Source of the DNA: Jeotgalibaca porci
GTDB lineage: Bacteria; Bacillota; Bacilli; Lactobacillales; Aerococcaceae
Assembly: GCF_011299095.1 (NCBI RefSeq)
Contig: NZ_CP049889.1
Coordinates: 222,501 to 286,500 of the forward strand
Direction of reading: 5' to 3'
DNA length: 64,000 bases
This document shows, in pieces, positions 1 through 8,424 of this stretch. The first letter of the stretch is position 1. Each line of letters opens with the position of its first letter. The position numbers and the translations under genes are program-made. The notes below the pieces were generated by a model. It was not told where the DNA came from, ran no database searches, and saw only the letters and a list, made by a program, of their open reading frames with translations.

Positions 1-1483
1 GAACATCCTCTTTATAAGCAACGATCAAAACCCGCATCCCTTGCTTATTCAATTTCGTACTAAGAGTAATCATATTTTGACGAAGCTCATCCGTTAATGG
101 CATGACTTCTCCAGCTATTTCAACATGACTGCAGACTGTTAACATTTCTTCAGCCGCACCTTTCGTAATCATTAATTGACGTGAAGGTGTCTTTACCGCT
201 ACCGTCAAACGACGTCTAGAGAAATCAAAAGGAATTTCATCAATTTTTTCTGCAGGTTCAAAAGGTGTTTCACTGCGATTTTCCTCTACAAATTCAATTA
301 CAGCGTGATCCATAACGTTTTTCCAGCCCGTTTGGTAATAGGCATTCATATACGTTAAGGCTAAGACGTCTTCGCTTTCGTTACCCAGTGGGTCTAGGTG
401 CTGCACTAACACCACTTTATCTTCCGTAATCGTTCCGGTTTTATCTGTACAAAGAACATCCATTGCACCTAAGTTTTGAATCGCATTCAATTCTTTAACG
501 ATTACTTTTTTACGTGACATTGTTATTGCACCTTTTGCAAGGTTACTTGTCACAATCATTGGCAACATTTCCGGAGTTAACCCTACCGCAATAGCAATCG
601 AGAAGAAAAATGCCCCAGCCCAATCTCCTTTAGAAATACCGTTAACAAGGAAAACAATCGGCACCATTACGCCCATAAAACGTAAAAGAACTTTACTCAC
701 GTTTTTTACGCCACGATCAAAACTCGTCTCGCCACGAGAAGTCGTTGACTGGGAAGCGATATCTCCAAAAAAGGTAGACTGCCCTGTCTTTAACACCAAT
801 GCTTTTCCTTGACCACTAAGAACATCAGTCCCCATAAAGGCTAAATTTTCGAAATCCAGTGCCGTTACATTTTTCGGCTCTTCTCCTTCACTTTCATTCG
901 CTACATATTTTTCTACAGGTAACGATTCGCCTGTTAACGAAGATTGGTTAACGAATAAATCCTTCGTCCAGAGTAAACGTGCATCGGCTGGAATCATGTC
1001 CCCCGTTGAAAGATTAACAATATCCCCTGGTACAACTTCATCGATCGGAATCTCTTTTGTTATTCCTTCTCGTGTAACAGAGCACGTCGTCTCAATTAAT
1101 TCTTTTAACGCGAGGCTCGCTTTTTGAGAACGGTATTCTTGGAAAAAGTGCAGCCCTGCACTAAACAGAATCATTAATCCCATAATAATACTTGCATCGT
1201 AGTCTTTCGTAAATGCTGAAACTACCATTAAGAGTCCTAACACATAAATAAACGGATCATTAAAACCTTGTAAGAGTAAACGATACCAAGGCGTTGGCTT
1301 TTGTGTAGCCACTTCATTTAACCCGTATTTCTCCAAGCGTTTTTCAGCTTGAACGTGAGTCAAACCTTCTAGATTTGTACTCAGTTCTGCTAGTACCCCG
1401 TCATTTGATAGACGTCCTAGTCTAACCAATTCACTGTTTTTTGACTTTTTCTCTACATAAATATGTTTCTTTTTATTTGTCAT
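1..1483 (-). CDS. mgtA: MgtA/MgtB-type magnesium-importing P-type ATPase, C-terminus beyond window
   Basis: A P3-type cation ATPase that would bring Mg2+ into the cell at the cost of ATP. About 494 N-terminal codons are present and the rest lies beyond position 1. The frame shows an N-terminal cytoplasmic domain, two membrane hairpins, the actuator motif SLTGES, and the phosphorylation motif CTDKTGTIT with the catalytic Asp at about residue 347. The ATG at 1483 is preceded by AAAGGAG eight bases upstream, inside a short leader ORF that overlaps the start by 11 nt. The Mg2+-sensing M-box upstream supports the substrate call. The exact ion is inferred from the family and the riboswitch. Confidence 0.9.
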   Translation of the reverse strand, partial: MTNKKKHIYVEKKSKNSELVRLGRLSNDGVLAELSTNLEGLTHVQAEKRLEKYGLNEVATQKPTPWYRLLLQGFNDPFIYVLGLLMVVSAFTKDYDASIIMGLMILFSAGLHFFQEYRSQKASLALKELIETTCSVTREGITKEIPIDEVVPGDIVNLSTGDMIPADARLLWTKDLFVNQSSLTGESLPVEKYVANESEGEEPKNVTALDFENLAFMGTDVLSGQGKALVLKTGQSTFFGDIASQSTTSRGETSFDRGVKNVSKVLLRFMGVMVPIVFLVNGISKGDWAGAFFFSIAIAVGLTPEMLPMIVTSNLAKGAITMSRKKVIVKELNAIQNLGAMDVLCTDKTGTITEDKVVLVQHLDPLGNESEDVLALTYMNAYYQTGWKNVMDHAVIEFVEENRSETPFEPAEKIDEIPFDFSRRRLTVAVKTPSRQLMITKGAAEEMLTVCSHVEIAGEVMPLTDELRQNMITLSTKLNKQGMRVLIVAYKEDV

Positions 1484-1568
1484 TGCTATCGCTCCTTTTA
1501 AAGTGTGTCAGGTCATCATCCTGCTCTTCAGTACCTGCTTTATTATTATCCCTCTGATGTGGATTCAT
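1473..1568 (-). CDS. 31-residue acidic leader ORF overlapping mgtA start
   Basis: A short ORF begins at ATG 1568 behind a strong GGAGG eight bases upstream. It encodes 31 residues and stops at TAA 1475-1473, overlapping the mgtA start by 11 nt. The peptide is very hydrophilic, with an acidic run EEQDDD at residues 14-19 and no membrane segment. It lies after the M-box terminator, so it is translated only on read-through transcripts. The mgtA ribosome site lies inside it, so the two are translationally coupled. By analogy with the enterobacterial MgtL leader, whose acidic/proline codons stall or destabilise ribosomes at low Mg2+, it may be a second Mg2+ sensor. That role is inference; it could also be a small regulatory protein. 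Confidence 0.6.
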   Translation of the reverse strand: MNPHQRDNNKAGTEEQDDDLTHFKRSDSNDK

Positions 1569-1604
1569 CCCAACCACCTCCTCGCACAATAGCCTTTAAA
1601 AACG

Positions 1605-1631
1605 AAAAAACCCTACTCCAATGAAGTAGGG
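1605..1631 (-). terminator. Intrinsic terminator of the M-box expression platform
   Basis: On the minus strand CCCTACT and AGTAGGG form a 7-bp stem (1611-1631) followed by six T (1605-1610). It sits just downstream of the M-box aptamer and upstream of the leader ORF, as expected for a Mg2+-induced OFF switch. Confidence 0.85.
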
Positions 1632-1667
1632 CTTAACAAATAAATAGACGTAGCTATATATACTATC

Positions 1668-1828
1668 GTTTTGACCTCTTCGTCGAGTTTTAGCACTGCA
1701 TGGCATAGGGGTTTCCCCCAGCTACATTAAGAATCCCCTTAATTCGAAGATTCCTGGTAACCCATTGGTGTCTTTGGACATTTCTGGGCAGTAGCGTATC
1801 TCACATGCAGACGCCTCACCTAACAAGG
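1668..1828 (-). promoter_or_regulatory. M-box (ykoK) magnesium riboswitch
   Basis: Read on the minus strand the region contains the conserved M-box blocks in order: GTTAGGTGAGGC, GATACGCTACTGCCCAGAAA, ATGTCCAAAGACACCAATGG, then TATGCCATGCAGTGCTAAAA. These closely resemble the Bacillus mgtE/ykoK leader. A terminator follows at 1605-1631 and the controlled gene is mgtA. High Mg2+ is expected to fold the aptamer and favour termination. The assignment rests on remembered consensus blocks; a covariance-model search (RF00380) would settle the borders. Confidence 0.9.
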
Positions 1829-1852
1829 CTATTCAATTTTTTATCCTCAACT

Positions 1853-1881
1853 AGTATAGCGAACTTATTCAAATAGAGCAA
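1853..1881 (-). promoter_or_regulatory. Promoter of the M-box/mgtA transcript
   Basis: On the minus strand TTGCTC (1876-1881) and TATACT (1853-1858) are separated by 17 bases, about 25 nt upstream of the M-box. Confidence 0.7.
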
Positions 1882-1903
1882 CCAATAAAGAGTAAACAAA
1901 AAA

Positions 1904-1936
1904 AGAAGCGCGTACCTTTTTTCAGTACACGCCTCT
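1904..1936 (-). terminator. Terminator downstream of pgi
   Basis: An imperfect 12-position stem (10 paired) formed by 1904-1915 and 1925-1936, followed on the minus strand by a run of T. It lies 10 nt after the pgi stop. Confidence 0.7.
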
Positions 1937-1945
1937 TTCCTTAGC

Positions 1946-3292
1946 TTATAAACGTTCGTTCAACTCTTTAGCAAGTTCTTCAAATCCTGGTTTACCCAGT
2001 AAAGCAAACATATTTTTCTTGTATGCTTCTACACCTGGTTGGTCAAACGGATTTACGCCATTCAAGTAACCAGAAATAGCTACTGCAATTTCAAAGAAAT
2101 AAATCATATAGCCTAATGAGTAAGCATCCATCGCTGGAATAGTTAGCAACAAGTTCGGAACTTCGCCGTCTGTATGTGCCAACAACGTTCCTTGATACGC
2201 TTTTGTATTAACGAAGTCAATGTCTTTACCTTCCAAATACTTCAAGCCATCCAAATCTTCCGCTAATTCCGGAATCTGAATATTTTTACGTGGTTTGTCT
2301 ACTTTAATGACTGTTTCGAAGATATTGCGTTGTCCGTCTTGGATATATTGACCCAATGAGTGCAAGTCAGTAGAGAAGTTCGCACTTGATGGGTAAATAC
2401 CTTTATTATCTTTACCTTCTGATTCCCCGAATAATTGTTTCCACCATTCAGAGAAATATTGCATACCTGGCTCATAATTAATAAGCAATTCAGTAACTTT
2501 ACCTTTACGGTATAGGATATTACGGATTACGGCATATTGATAAGCCTCATTTTTTGTTAGATCGGAAGTTGTATATTCTTTTTGAGCATCACGCGCACCT
2601 TGCATCATTGAATCGATATCTGCTCCACTAACAGCGATTGGCAATAGACCTACTGCTGTCAACACCGTGAAGCGTCCACCAATTTCATCCGGAATTACGA
2701 AAGTTTCGTATCCTTCTGTATCCGCTTCGTGCTTAGCAGCGCCACGTGCTTTATCAGTTGTTGAATAAATACGTTTACGTGCTTCTTCTTTACCGTATTT
2801 TTTAATCAACAATTCTTTGAATACACGGAAAGCGATAGCTGGTTCAGTCGTTGTACCTGATTTAGAAATCATGTTGACAGAAAAGTCGCGATCGCCGATT
2901 ACTTCAATTAAGTCAGCTAAGTACGTAGAACTGATACTGTTTCCAGCAAAGAAGATTTGTGGTGTTTTACGAGCCGCGTCATCTTGCAAGTTATAGAATG
3001 TATGATTCAAGAAATCAATTGCAGCGCGTGCTCCAAGGTAAGAACCGCCAATACCGATTACAACCAGTACTTCTGAGTCTTCTTGAATTTTCTTAGCTGC
3101 AGCTTTAATACGTTTATACTCATCTTTATCGTATGTTTCAGGCCATTCAACCCAACCAGTAAAATCACTACCCGCGCCTGTACCTTCGCGAAGCGCTTTA
3201 TCTACTGTGGTGACTTGGTCTTGTAAATACGTTAGTTCATGTTCATTAAAAAACGTTAATGCTTTAGTATAATCAAATTGAATATGTGCCAT
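1946..3292 (-). CDS. pgi: Glucose-6-phosphate isomerase
   Basis: Interconverts glucose 6-phosphate and fructose 6-phosphate in the cytosolic glycolytic and gluconeogenic pathways. Both family signatures are visible: the [14 protein letters not shown] phosphate-binding segment and the C-terminal [20 protein letters not shown] segment, plus the [11 protein letters not shown] loop. The start is taken at ATG 3292 ([10 protein letters not shown]), preceded by GGAGGG at good spacing; a 13-residue upstream extension has no ribosome site of its own. The resulting 448 residues match the usual Firmicutes Pgi length. It is followed by a terminator and preceded by an unknown 126-residue gene and a yugI-like gene, an association also seen in Bacillus. 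Confidence 0.97.
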   Translation of the reverse strand: MAHIQFDYTKALTFFNEHELTYLQDQVTTVDKALREGTGAGSDFTGWVEWPETYDKDEYKRIKAAAKKIQEDSEVLVVIGIGGSYLGARAAIDFLNHTFYNLQDDAARKTPQIFFAGNSISSTYLADLIEVIGDRDFSVNMISKSGTTTEPAIAFRVFKELLIKKYGKEEARKRIYSTTDKARGAAKHEADTEGYETFVIPDEIGGRFTVLTAVGLLPIAVSGADIDSMMQGARDAQKEYTTSDLTKNEAYQYAVIRNILYRKGKVTELLINYEPGMQYFSEWWKQLFGESEGKDNKGIYPSSANFSTDLHSLGQYIQDGQRNIFETVIKVDKPRKNIQIPELAEDLDGLKYLEGKDIDFVNTKAYQGTLLAHTDGEVPNLLLTIPAMDAYSLGYMIYFFEIAVAISGYLNGVNPFDQPGVEAYKKNMFALLGKPGFEELAKELNERL

Positions 3293-3340
3293 TCCAAACC
3301 CTCCATCTATTGTTCGTCCATTTTGAACCAAAGAATTTTA

Positions 3341-3721
3341 TTAATTTACGGGGACAGTTCCATAATCATACGTATCTAATAAAGTAGTCAGTTCTTTAGA
3401 ACGTCTCCAAGCCACGTCCTCAGTCCCAGCTAATAATACATTTGGATCTTCCGGTCGCTCTACTAAATCAAAAACAAATAACGAAACATTATTCGCATCT
3501 GCCTTTAAGTGCGCAAGATCCATAAGGCGAAAAGAGTCCGATTGTACATTAACAAATTTCAGCAGATGTTCCATGATGACACCCATCGGTAACTTGCCGC
3601 CGATTTCTGACTTTGCACTTAAAAATGAGATAGATTCTCCTCTATTATCGACAAGAAAATAAGTTTCTCCCTGGGCATTTGTTACCATGATAGTCCCTGC
3701 AACTACCCCTCTTTCAGCCAT
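3341..3721 (-). CDS. Conserved-looking protein of unknown function upstream of pgi
   Basis: I do not recognise this protein of about 126 residues. It has an alternating beta/alpha character, no signal peptide and no membrane segment; visible landmarks are an internal GGKLPMGVIMEHLL stretch and a C-terminal acidic/aromatic tail ending TYDYGTVPVN. The start is ambiguous. ATG 3721 has GAGG 11 bases upstream, while TTG 3727 sits about five bases from the same GAGG and would add two residues. It lies 48 bp upstream of pgi and 43 bp downstream of the S1-domain gene on the same strand, so it is probably cotranscribed with them. Confidence 0.7.
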   Translation of the reverse strand: MAERGVVAGTIMVTNAQGETYFLVDNRGESISFLSAKSEIGGKLPMGVIMEHLLKFVNVQSDSFRLMDLAHLKADANNVSLFVFDLVERPEDPNVLLAGTEDVAWRRSKELTTLLDTYDYGTVPVN

Positions 3722-3764
3722 GACCAACCATCCCTCTTCCTAAAAAAGATATGTGTAAATATAA

Positions 3765-4151
3765 TCATTCAAATTCTGCAATGCGGTTTTGCTCATCTTG
3801 TTGTGCTTCTTCTATCCATGTTGGCATAATATTACGCAGTGTTTCAAATCCTATTTGTGGAGTATAGCGTCGTCTTCTGTGTCTCTTTGGTTTGACATTA
3901 GACGGTATATCTAAAGTCTCCAAAGCACGCAACGATAAACTTATTTTTTTTGTGTATTCATCAATGTCAATAACCATTGCCTCAACTTCATCACCGATAG
4001 CGATAATTTCATCGAGATTGGTCACATAGCCATGCTGACATTCAGATATATGAATAAGGCCTTGTGTATGTTTATCTAAAGCAACAAATACACCATATGA
4101 TTGAATTCCAGTTACTCTACTGGTAATGATATCTCCAATTTTGTATTCCAT
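3765..4151 (-). CDS. yugI: S1 RNA-binding domain protein, YugI/CvfD-like
   Basis: A single S1 (OB-fold) domain occupies residues 1-70 (KIGDIITSRVTGIQSYGVFV, then GLIHIS and the DEYTKKISLSLRAL end). A strongly basic linker KPKRHRRRRY follows, then a helical acidic tail. Such proteins bind RNA or ribosomes; YugI is general stress protein 13 in Bacillus and CvfD is a post-transcriptional regulator in streptococci. The length of 128 residues fits the family. Position near pgi is conserved with Bacillus yugI/pgi. The start ATG 4151 is preceded by GAAGGGAAGT. The regulatory role here is inferred from homologues. Confidence 0.88.
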   Translation of the reverse strand: MEYKIGDIITSRVTGIQSYGVFVALDKHTQGLIHISECQHGYVTNLDEIIAIGDEVEAMVIDIDEYTKKISLSLRALETLDIPSNVKPKRHRRRRYTPQIGFETLRNIMPTWIEEAQQDEQNRIAEFE

Positions 4152-4235
4152 AAGTTGTTACTTCCCTTCTATTCACAAGCCATTATAGCATGGAAAGCAC
4201 ACTATTTGTTGATTTCCACAGTCATTCGCAAAGGA

Positions 4236-4823
4236 CTATAGGATTTCAATTCCAGTAATAACCACGTCATCAACAGGTTTGTCATTTGCGCCTGTTTCAA
4301 CTGCTTCAATCGCGTAAACAACGTCCATACCTGAACGTACTTGTCCAAATACTGTATGCCGATGATCCAACCATGGCGTTCCACCATTTTTGCCGTATTC
4401 TGCTACTACTTCTGCTGGCCAACCGCCTTTTTCCAATTGTGACAATACACTAGGCTCTACATCACGTTTAGTTACAATAAAGAATTGGCTTCCGTTTGTA
4501 TTGGGACCAGCATTCGCCATCGATAATGCACCATGTAGGTTGAATGCATTCAAACTGAATTCATCTTCAAAAGAGTCAGCCCAAATACTTTGTCCACCCA
4601 TACCTGTTCCAGTTGGGTCTCCCCCTTGAATCATAAAGTCTTCAATAACGCGATGGAAAATAACACCGTTATAATAACCTTTTTCAGCTAGCGCTAAGAA
4701 GTTCTCTACTGCTTTAGGTGCTACCTCCGGGAATAGACTGATATGGATATCACCCTTGTTTGTTTGCATAATAATGTTTTTTTCGTTTGTTGCTTTTTCT
4801 ACTAATTGCGGAAATTCATTCAT
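4236..4823 (-). CDS. ppiB: Cyclophilin-type peptidyl-prolyl cis-trans isomerase
   Basis: Catalyses cis-trans isomerisation of X-Pro bonds and assists protein folding in the cytoplasm. The single cyclophilin domain shows [20 protein letters not shown] with the catalytic Arg in [17 protein letters not shown], and the late [11 protein letters not shown] segment. There is no signal peptide. The 195-residue length includes a short N-terminal extension (about 20 residues) before the domain, as in Lactobacillales PpiB. The start ATG 4823 is preceded by AAGGAGGAGAAGTA. It diverges from yuiD across a 135-bp gap. Confidence 0.95.
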   Translation of the reverse strand: MNEFPQLVEKATNEKNIIMQTNKGDIHISLFPEVAPKAVENFLALAEKGYYNGVIFHRVIEDFMIQGGDPTGTGMGGQSIWADSFEDEFSLNAFNLHGALSMANAGPNTNGSQFFIVTKRDVEPSVLSQLEKGGWPAEVVAEYGKNGGTPWLDHRHTVFGQVRSGMDVVYAIEAVETGANDKPVDDVVITGIEIL

Positions 4824-4958
4824 TACTTCTCCTCCTTTTTTTCTATTTTACCATTTAAGACCATTTGATTCTATAATCTTTGTTTTTTTGTTAGTAGCAA
4901 AGAAACGTTTCATGTTATCATTGAAGCATATTAAAAATAAGAATAAGGATACAGAGCC

Positions 4959-5447
4959 ATGATAATATTTAATAATTTTCCATTAGTTTGTTCATTAACA
5001 GCGATTTTCTTTACGCAAGCGATTAAATTTCCTATCGCCTTGTTATTAAAAGATCGTAAAACATCTTTATCAATTGTGACGACCACAGGTGGTATGCCCA
5101 GCTCACATTCAGCGGGAGTAACAGCTTTGATTACCGCACTTATTCTAGAGTACGGGTATACATCCGGTTACGTAGCAATTGCCACAACGTTTGGCGTTAT
5201 CGTCATGTTTGACTCAATGGGGGTAAGGCGTCAAAGCGGTGAACAAGGTATCGTGATTGAAGATATCTTGGAAGAAATAAAACTGCTTGCCCGTTTACAT
5301 TCGAAAGATGGCATTAAAGTGGATCGAAAATTAATTATTCGTAAGTACTTGGGCCACAAGCCTTTAGAAGTATTTGTTGGTTTATTAACGGGAATATTCA
5401 TTACTTTTGTAGTGAATATGATTTATATCCGTTTAGGTTTTCTGTAA
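4959..5447 (+). CDS. yuiD: YuiD-like divergent PAP2 family (DUF212) membrane protein
   Basis: A 162-residue protein with hydrophobic segments near residues 5-30, 55-90 and 138-160. The motif GGMPSSHSAGVTAL around residues 45-58 matches the divergent PAP2 (DUF212) family, distantly related to acid phosphatases of lipid phosphates. Its substrate is not known. The ATG at 4959 has only a weak AAGGAT site nine bases upstream. It is followed after 20 bp by yumC and then pgpA, all on the plus strand, probably one operon; the presence of the phosphatidylglycerophosphatase gene makes a membrane-lipid role plausible but unproven. Confidence 0.85.
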   Translation: MIIFNNFPLVCSLTAIFFTQAIKFPIALLLKDRKTSLSIVTTTGGMPSSHSAGVTALITALILEYGYTSGYVAIATTFGVIVMFDSMGVRRQSGEQGIVIEDILEEIKLLARLHSKDGIKVDRKLIIRKYLGHKPLEVFVGLLTGIFITFVVNMIYIRLGFL

Positions 5448-5467
5448 GTTTAGTTGGAGGGGTAAGA

Positions 5468-6460
5468 GTGTTAGAAGAAAAAGATATTTATGACATTACA
5501 ATTATTGGGGGCGGTCCTGCCGGTATGTTTACAGCGTTTTATGCCGGTTTGCGACAAGCAAAGGTAAAAATTATTGAAGCTCTTCCGCAAATTGGTGGTC
5601 AACCAGGAATGCTCTATGCGGAAAAAGTGATTTACGACATTCCGGCACTCCCTGCAATCACCGGTGGTCAACTGGTTGATAACTTGAATGAACAATTGAG
5701 TCGTTTTGATACGACAATTTGTTGCGGAGAAGAAGCTTTCGAGTTAGAGAAAAATGAAGATGGTATCTTCGAAATTCAAACCTCTAAGCAAACCCATTAT
5801 TCAAAGGCAGTGATTATTTCTGCCGGTAACGGTGCTTTCCGCCCTCGGAAACTCGAGATAGATAATGCTGATTTGTACGAGAACTCAAATTTACATTATT
5901 TCGTAAATAATATCGAAAGTTTTCGTGATCGGACTGTCGCAATATGCGGAGGTGGAGATTCTGCGGTTGATTGGGCTCTGACGTTAGAACCAATCGCCAA
6001 GAAAGTAATTTTGATTCACCGACGCCCGCAATTTAGAGCACAGGAACACAGTACACATCTGTTAGCGAAGTCTTCAGTTGAAATAGTGACGCCTTACGTT
6101 CCAAAAACGATTAACGGTGATGGCGTTAAACTATCCAGCGTTATTCTACAGGAAGTTAGAAAAGACAACACGATGGAAATCGAAATTGATGATTTCTTAA
6201 TCAACTATGGCTTTTCTTCTTCAATCGGTGCAATGAAGAAATGGGGATTCGCTGTTAAAGGGAACGCCATCACGATCAATTCAAAAATGGAAACGAGTAT
6301 TCCCGGGGTTTATGCCGTAGGAGATATTTCCTCATACGATGGGAAAGTTAAATTAATCGCAACAGGGTTTGGAGAGGCTCCGACCGCTGTAAACAATGCG
6401 ATGGTCTATATTAATCCAGATACTCGAATTCAACCAATGCACAGTACAAGTTTATTCTAA
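5468..6460 (+). CDS. yumC: Ferredoxin/flavodoxin--NADP+ reductase, YumC type
   Basis: A thioredoxin-reductase-like flavoprotein that moves electrons between NADPH and ferredoxin or flavodoxin. The N-terminal FAD site ITIIGGGPAGMFTAFYAG, the NADPH site VAICGGGDSAVDWAL around residues 157-171 and a C-terminal GVYAVGDISSYDGK FAD segment are visible. The CxxC redox pair of true thioredoxin reductases is absent, which is typical of YumC. It starts at GTG 5468 with GGAGGGG 7 bases upstream. The length of 330 residues is normal. It lies between yuiD and pgpA. Confidence 0.93.
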   Translation: MLEEKDIYDITIIGGGPAGMFTAFYAGLRQAKVKIIEALPQIGGQPGMLYAEKVIYDIPALPAITGGQLVDNLNEQLSRFDTTICCGEEAFELEKNEDGIFEIQTSKQTHYSKAVIISAGNGAFRPRKLEIDNADLYENSNLHYFVNNIESFRDRTVAICGGGDSAVDWALTLEPIAKKVILIHRRPQFRAQEHSTHLLAKSSVEIVTPYVPKTINGDGVKLSSVILQEVRKDNTMEIEIDDFLINYGFSSSIGAMKKWGFAVKGNAITINSKMETSIPGVYAVGDISSYDGKVKLIATGFGEAPTAVNNAMVYINPDTRIQPMHSTSLF

Positions 6461-6482
6461 TCAAGTTTAGGAGGATGAAGAA

Positions 6483-6989
6483 ATGGTAAAAAGTGCTAGC
6501 GAACTACACGCGAAGGCAACCTCACTTCTCAAGGAACGTGGTGTTGAAATAGAAGATATTGCAAAATTGGTGATGTTTTTACAGAAAGAATACGTTGACG
6601 ACTTATCAATGGAACTGTGTTGCGAGAACGTGCAATCTGTTCTCTTGAAAAGAGAAGTTCAAAATGCCGTCATTACAGGAATTGAACTTGATATGTTAGC
6701 GGAAAAAGGAGTATTATCCCAACCCTTACTAGATATCGTCATTAATGACGAAGGCCTATTCGGTATCGACGAGATTCTAGCGTTATCAATTGTAAACGTC
6801 TATGGTTCAATTGGTTTCACAAATTACGGTTATATCGATAAAGTAAAGCCCGGCATTTTGAAACATTTGAATGACAAAAATGACGACCAGTGCCATACTT
6901 TCCTCGATGATATCGTAGGTGCTATCGCAGCAGCCGCTGCGAGCCGCATTGCCCATGACGATCCAAATAAATCTGAAATTATGAAATAA
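6483..6989 (+). CDS. pgpA: Phosphatidylglycerophosphatase A family protein (YutG-like)
   Basis: A 168-residue protein of the PgpA/YutG family, which in other bacteria removes phosphate from phosphatidylglycerol phosphate. Landmarks are VEIEDIAKLVMFLQKEYV, KREVQNAVITGIELDMLAE, LFGIDEILALSIVNVYGSIG and the C-terminal FLDDIVGAIAAAAASRIA. The YutG branch is soluble-looking compared with E. coli PgpA, so the enzymatic role is inferred from family naming. Start ATG 6483 has GGAGGATGAAGAA upstream. It ends at a hairpin shared with the convergent operon. Confidence 0.85.
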   Translation: MVKSASELHAKATSLLKERGVEIEDIAKLVMFLQKEYVDDLSMELCCENVQSVLLKREVQNAVITGIELDMLAEKGVLSQPLLDIVINDEGLFGIDEILALSIVNVYGSIGFTNYGYIDKVKPGILKHLNDKNDDQCHTFLDDIVGAIAAAAASRIAHDDPNKSEIMK

Positions 6990-6993
6990 AAAA

Positions 6994-7024
6994 AGAGCTT
7001 TGGGGTTTTACAGCCCCAGAGCTC
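6994..7024. terminator. Bidirectional terminator between pgpA and the yutF operon
   Basis: Inverted repeat AGAGCTTTGGGG / CCCCAGAGCTCT with an A-rich stretch before and a T run after it, so it can terminate both converging transcripts. It overlaps the stop codon of the minus-strand membrane-protein gene. Confidence 0.88.
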
Positions 7025-7634
7025 TTTTTGTATAGCGATGTATCAACCATAAACCAACTTCTAAAAGACCGAACACCAAGATAAAGCAATGCATGAAAAA
7101 TTCTTGCGGCAAGGCCAGAATGATTGGATCTGTTCGGTAATCGAACAACCACGCATCATTGTTAAAAAACACTTCGTGAAATGTAGTAAAAAGTTGATCA
7201 AAATTAATAAAAATAAAGAACAAAGCAATAATTGGTAAAATGATCATTATTCTGGTTGGCTGAATCAATTCGTACAGCGTGTTCGTTCTCTTCTTATGAC
7301 GTAAAAAGAAAAAAGACAGAGGCGCGCTGATAAATAAAATAGCGTAATCCAATAAAAATAATACTTTTACTTCATAAAAATGGAACAGACCGCTTTCTGA
7401 CGACGGAAAGTCTGGCATTTGAAGGGATTCAATCCAGGGGTAATTCAGATAATCAATCAAAATGCGATAATTTTCAAGTATCGTTTCTTTGGACAAGCCC
7501 GTACGCGCCGGGATGTTAAAATAATCGACATCAAAGGCGAACATCGGGGTAAAGTTGATAGTAAAGGCAATCGCAAAAGAAAGAATGCATAGAAAGATTG
7601 CTAATAATCCCAAACTATTTTTTATCGTTCTCAT
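7008..7634 (-). CDS. TIGR01906-type integral membrane protein
   Basis: A 208-residue protein with four or so predicted membrane segments: near residues 7-30, 88-112, 130-152 and 180-202. The extracytoplasmic loop after segment one contains the YFNIPARTGLSKETILENYR-like region typical of the TIGR01906 family of Lactobacillales membrane proteins; no function is established. Its ATG overlaps the yutF stop in a TAATG arrangement, so it is translationally coupled to yutF. It is the last gene of the operon. Confidence 0.85.
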   Translation of the reverse strand: MRTIKNSLGLLAIFLCILSFAIAFTINFTPMFAFDVDYFNIPARTGLSKETILENYRILIDYLNYPWIESLQMPDFPSSESGLFHFYEVKVLFLLDYAILFISAPLSFFFLRHKKRTNTLYELIQPTRIMIILPIIALFFIFINFDQLFTTFHEVFFNNDAWLFDYRTDPIILALPQEFFMHCFILVFGLLEVGLWLIHRYTKRALGL

Positions 7635-8410
7635 TACTCAAACCGCCATTCGCTTAAATCATTAAGAATATGCGTCGGCTTATTGGTAATTTCTTCCAAG
7701 TCTTCCACCGTCGTTACGCCGGTGAGAGCTAAAAGCGTATCCACGCCATAGTTCATTCCAGCCAGGATATCGGTGTTATAATTGTCCCCCACCATTACAA
7801 CCTCTTCTTTAGTCAACCCAATTCGCTCTAAAGCGCCATCCATAATATAACCAAATGGCTTGCCGATTATGAGTGGCTCTCTTTGAGTACTTATCTTCAA
7901 GAAAGCCGTTAGAGAGCCTGCACCCGGCATCATACCATTTTCGGTTGGTAAATTAACATCGGGGTTCGTGGCAATAAAGGCTGCACCGTTTCGAATCGCT
8001 GTACTCGCAGTCGCCAATTTGTCATAAGTCACAAAACGATCCATTCCTTGAATGACCACTTCGATGTCCTTTTCAACTAAGAGGAGTCCCGCTGCTTCTA
8101 CTTGCCGTTGTAAAGCCGGTTCCCCAACTACAAACGTCCGAGCACCTGGGTAATTCTTTTTGGCAAAATCGACGGCAGCCATACCGCTTGTATACACGTG
8201 TTCTGGAGCCGCATCAATACCACTTACAGCTTTTAAGTGTGCGACTACATCTTCTTGGGATTTCGTTGCATTATTAGTGACATACAAGTAAGGGATGCCA
8301 CGTGCATCGAGTTCTGATATAAATTTTTTCGCTGTTGGAATAGGGTTTGTCCCCGCGTAAACTGTTCCATCCAGGTCAATAAAGAAACCTTTATACGTTT
8401 TAATTGTCAT
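7634..8410 (-). CDS. yutF: HAD-IIA family sugar/nucleotide phosphatase, YutF-like
   Basis: A haloacid-dehalogenase phosphatase of the NagD/AraL/YutF group. Motif I FFIDLDGTVYAG gives nucleophile Asp12 and acid/base Asp14. Motif II is YVTNNAT, the motif III Lys lies in the IIGKP segment, and motif IV is VMVGDNYNTDILAG. The 258-residue length fits TIGR01457. The physiological substrate is uncertain; relatives hydrolyse small sugar or nucleoside phosphates. Start ATG 8410 follows GGAGGTAG at a short spacing. It sits between yutD and the TIGR01906 gene, the usual Firmicutes context. Confidence 0.93.
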   Translation of the reverse strand: MTIKTYKGFFIDLDGTVYAGTNPIPTAKKFISELDARGIPYLYVTNNATKSQEDVVAHLKAVSGIDAAPEHVYTSGMAAVDFAKKNYPGARTFVVGEPALQRQVEAAGLLLVEKDIEVVIQGMDRFVTYDKLATASTAIRNGAAFIATNPDVNLPTENGMMPGAGSLTAFLKISTQREPLIIGKPFGYIMDGALERIGLTKEEVVMVGDNYNTDILAGMNYGVDTLLALTGVTTVEDLEEITNKPTHILNDLSEWRFE

Positions 8411-8424
8411 CTACCTCCGCATTT

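Noticed and set aside
4202-4387. Minus-strand 61-residue ORF overlapping ppiB
   Set aside because: It lies out of frame inside the cyclophilin gene and has no convincing ribosome site or recognisable motif.
4896-4914. cre-like GAAACGTTTC between ppiB and yuiD
   Set aside because: Only the 10-bp core is palindromic; the outer TG/CA positions of the cre consensus are not met.
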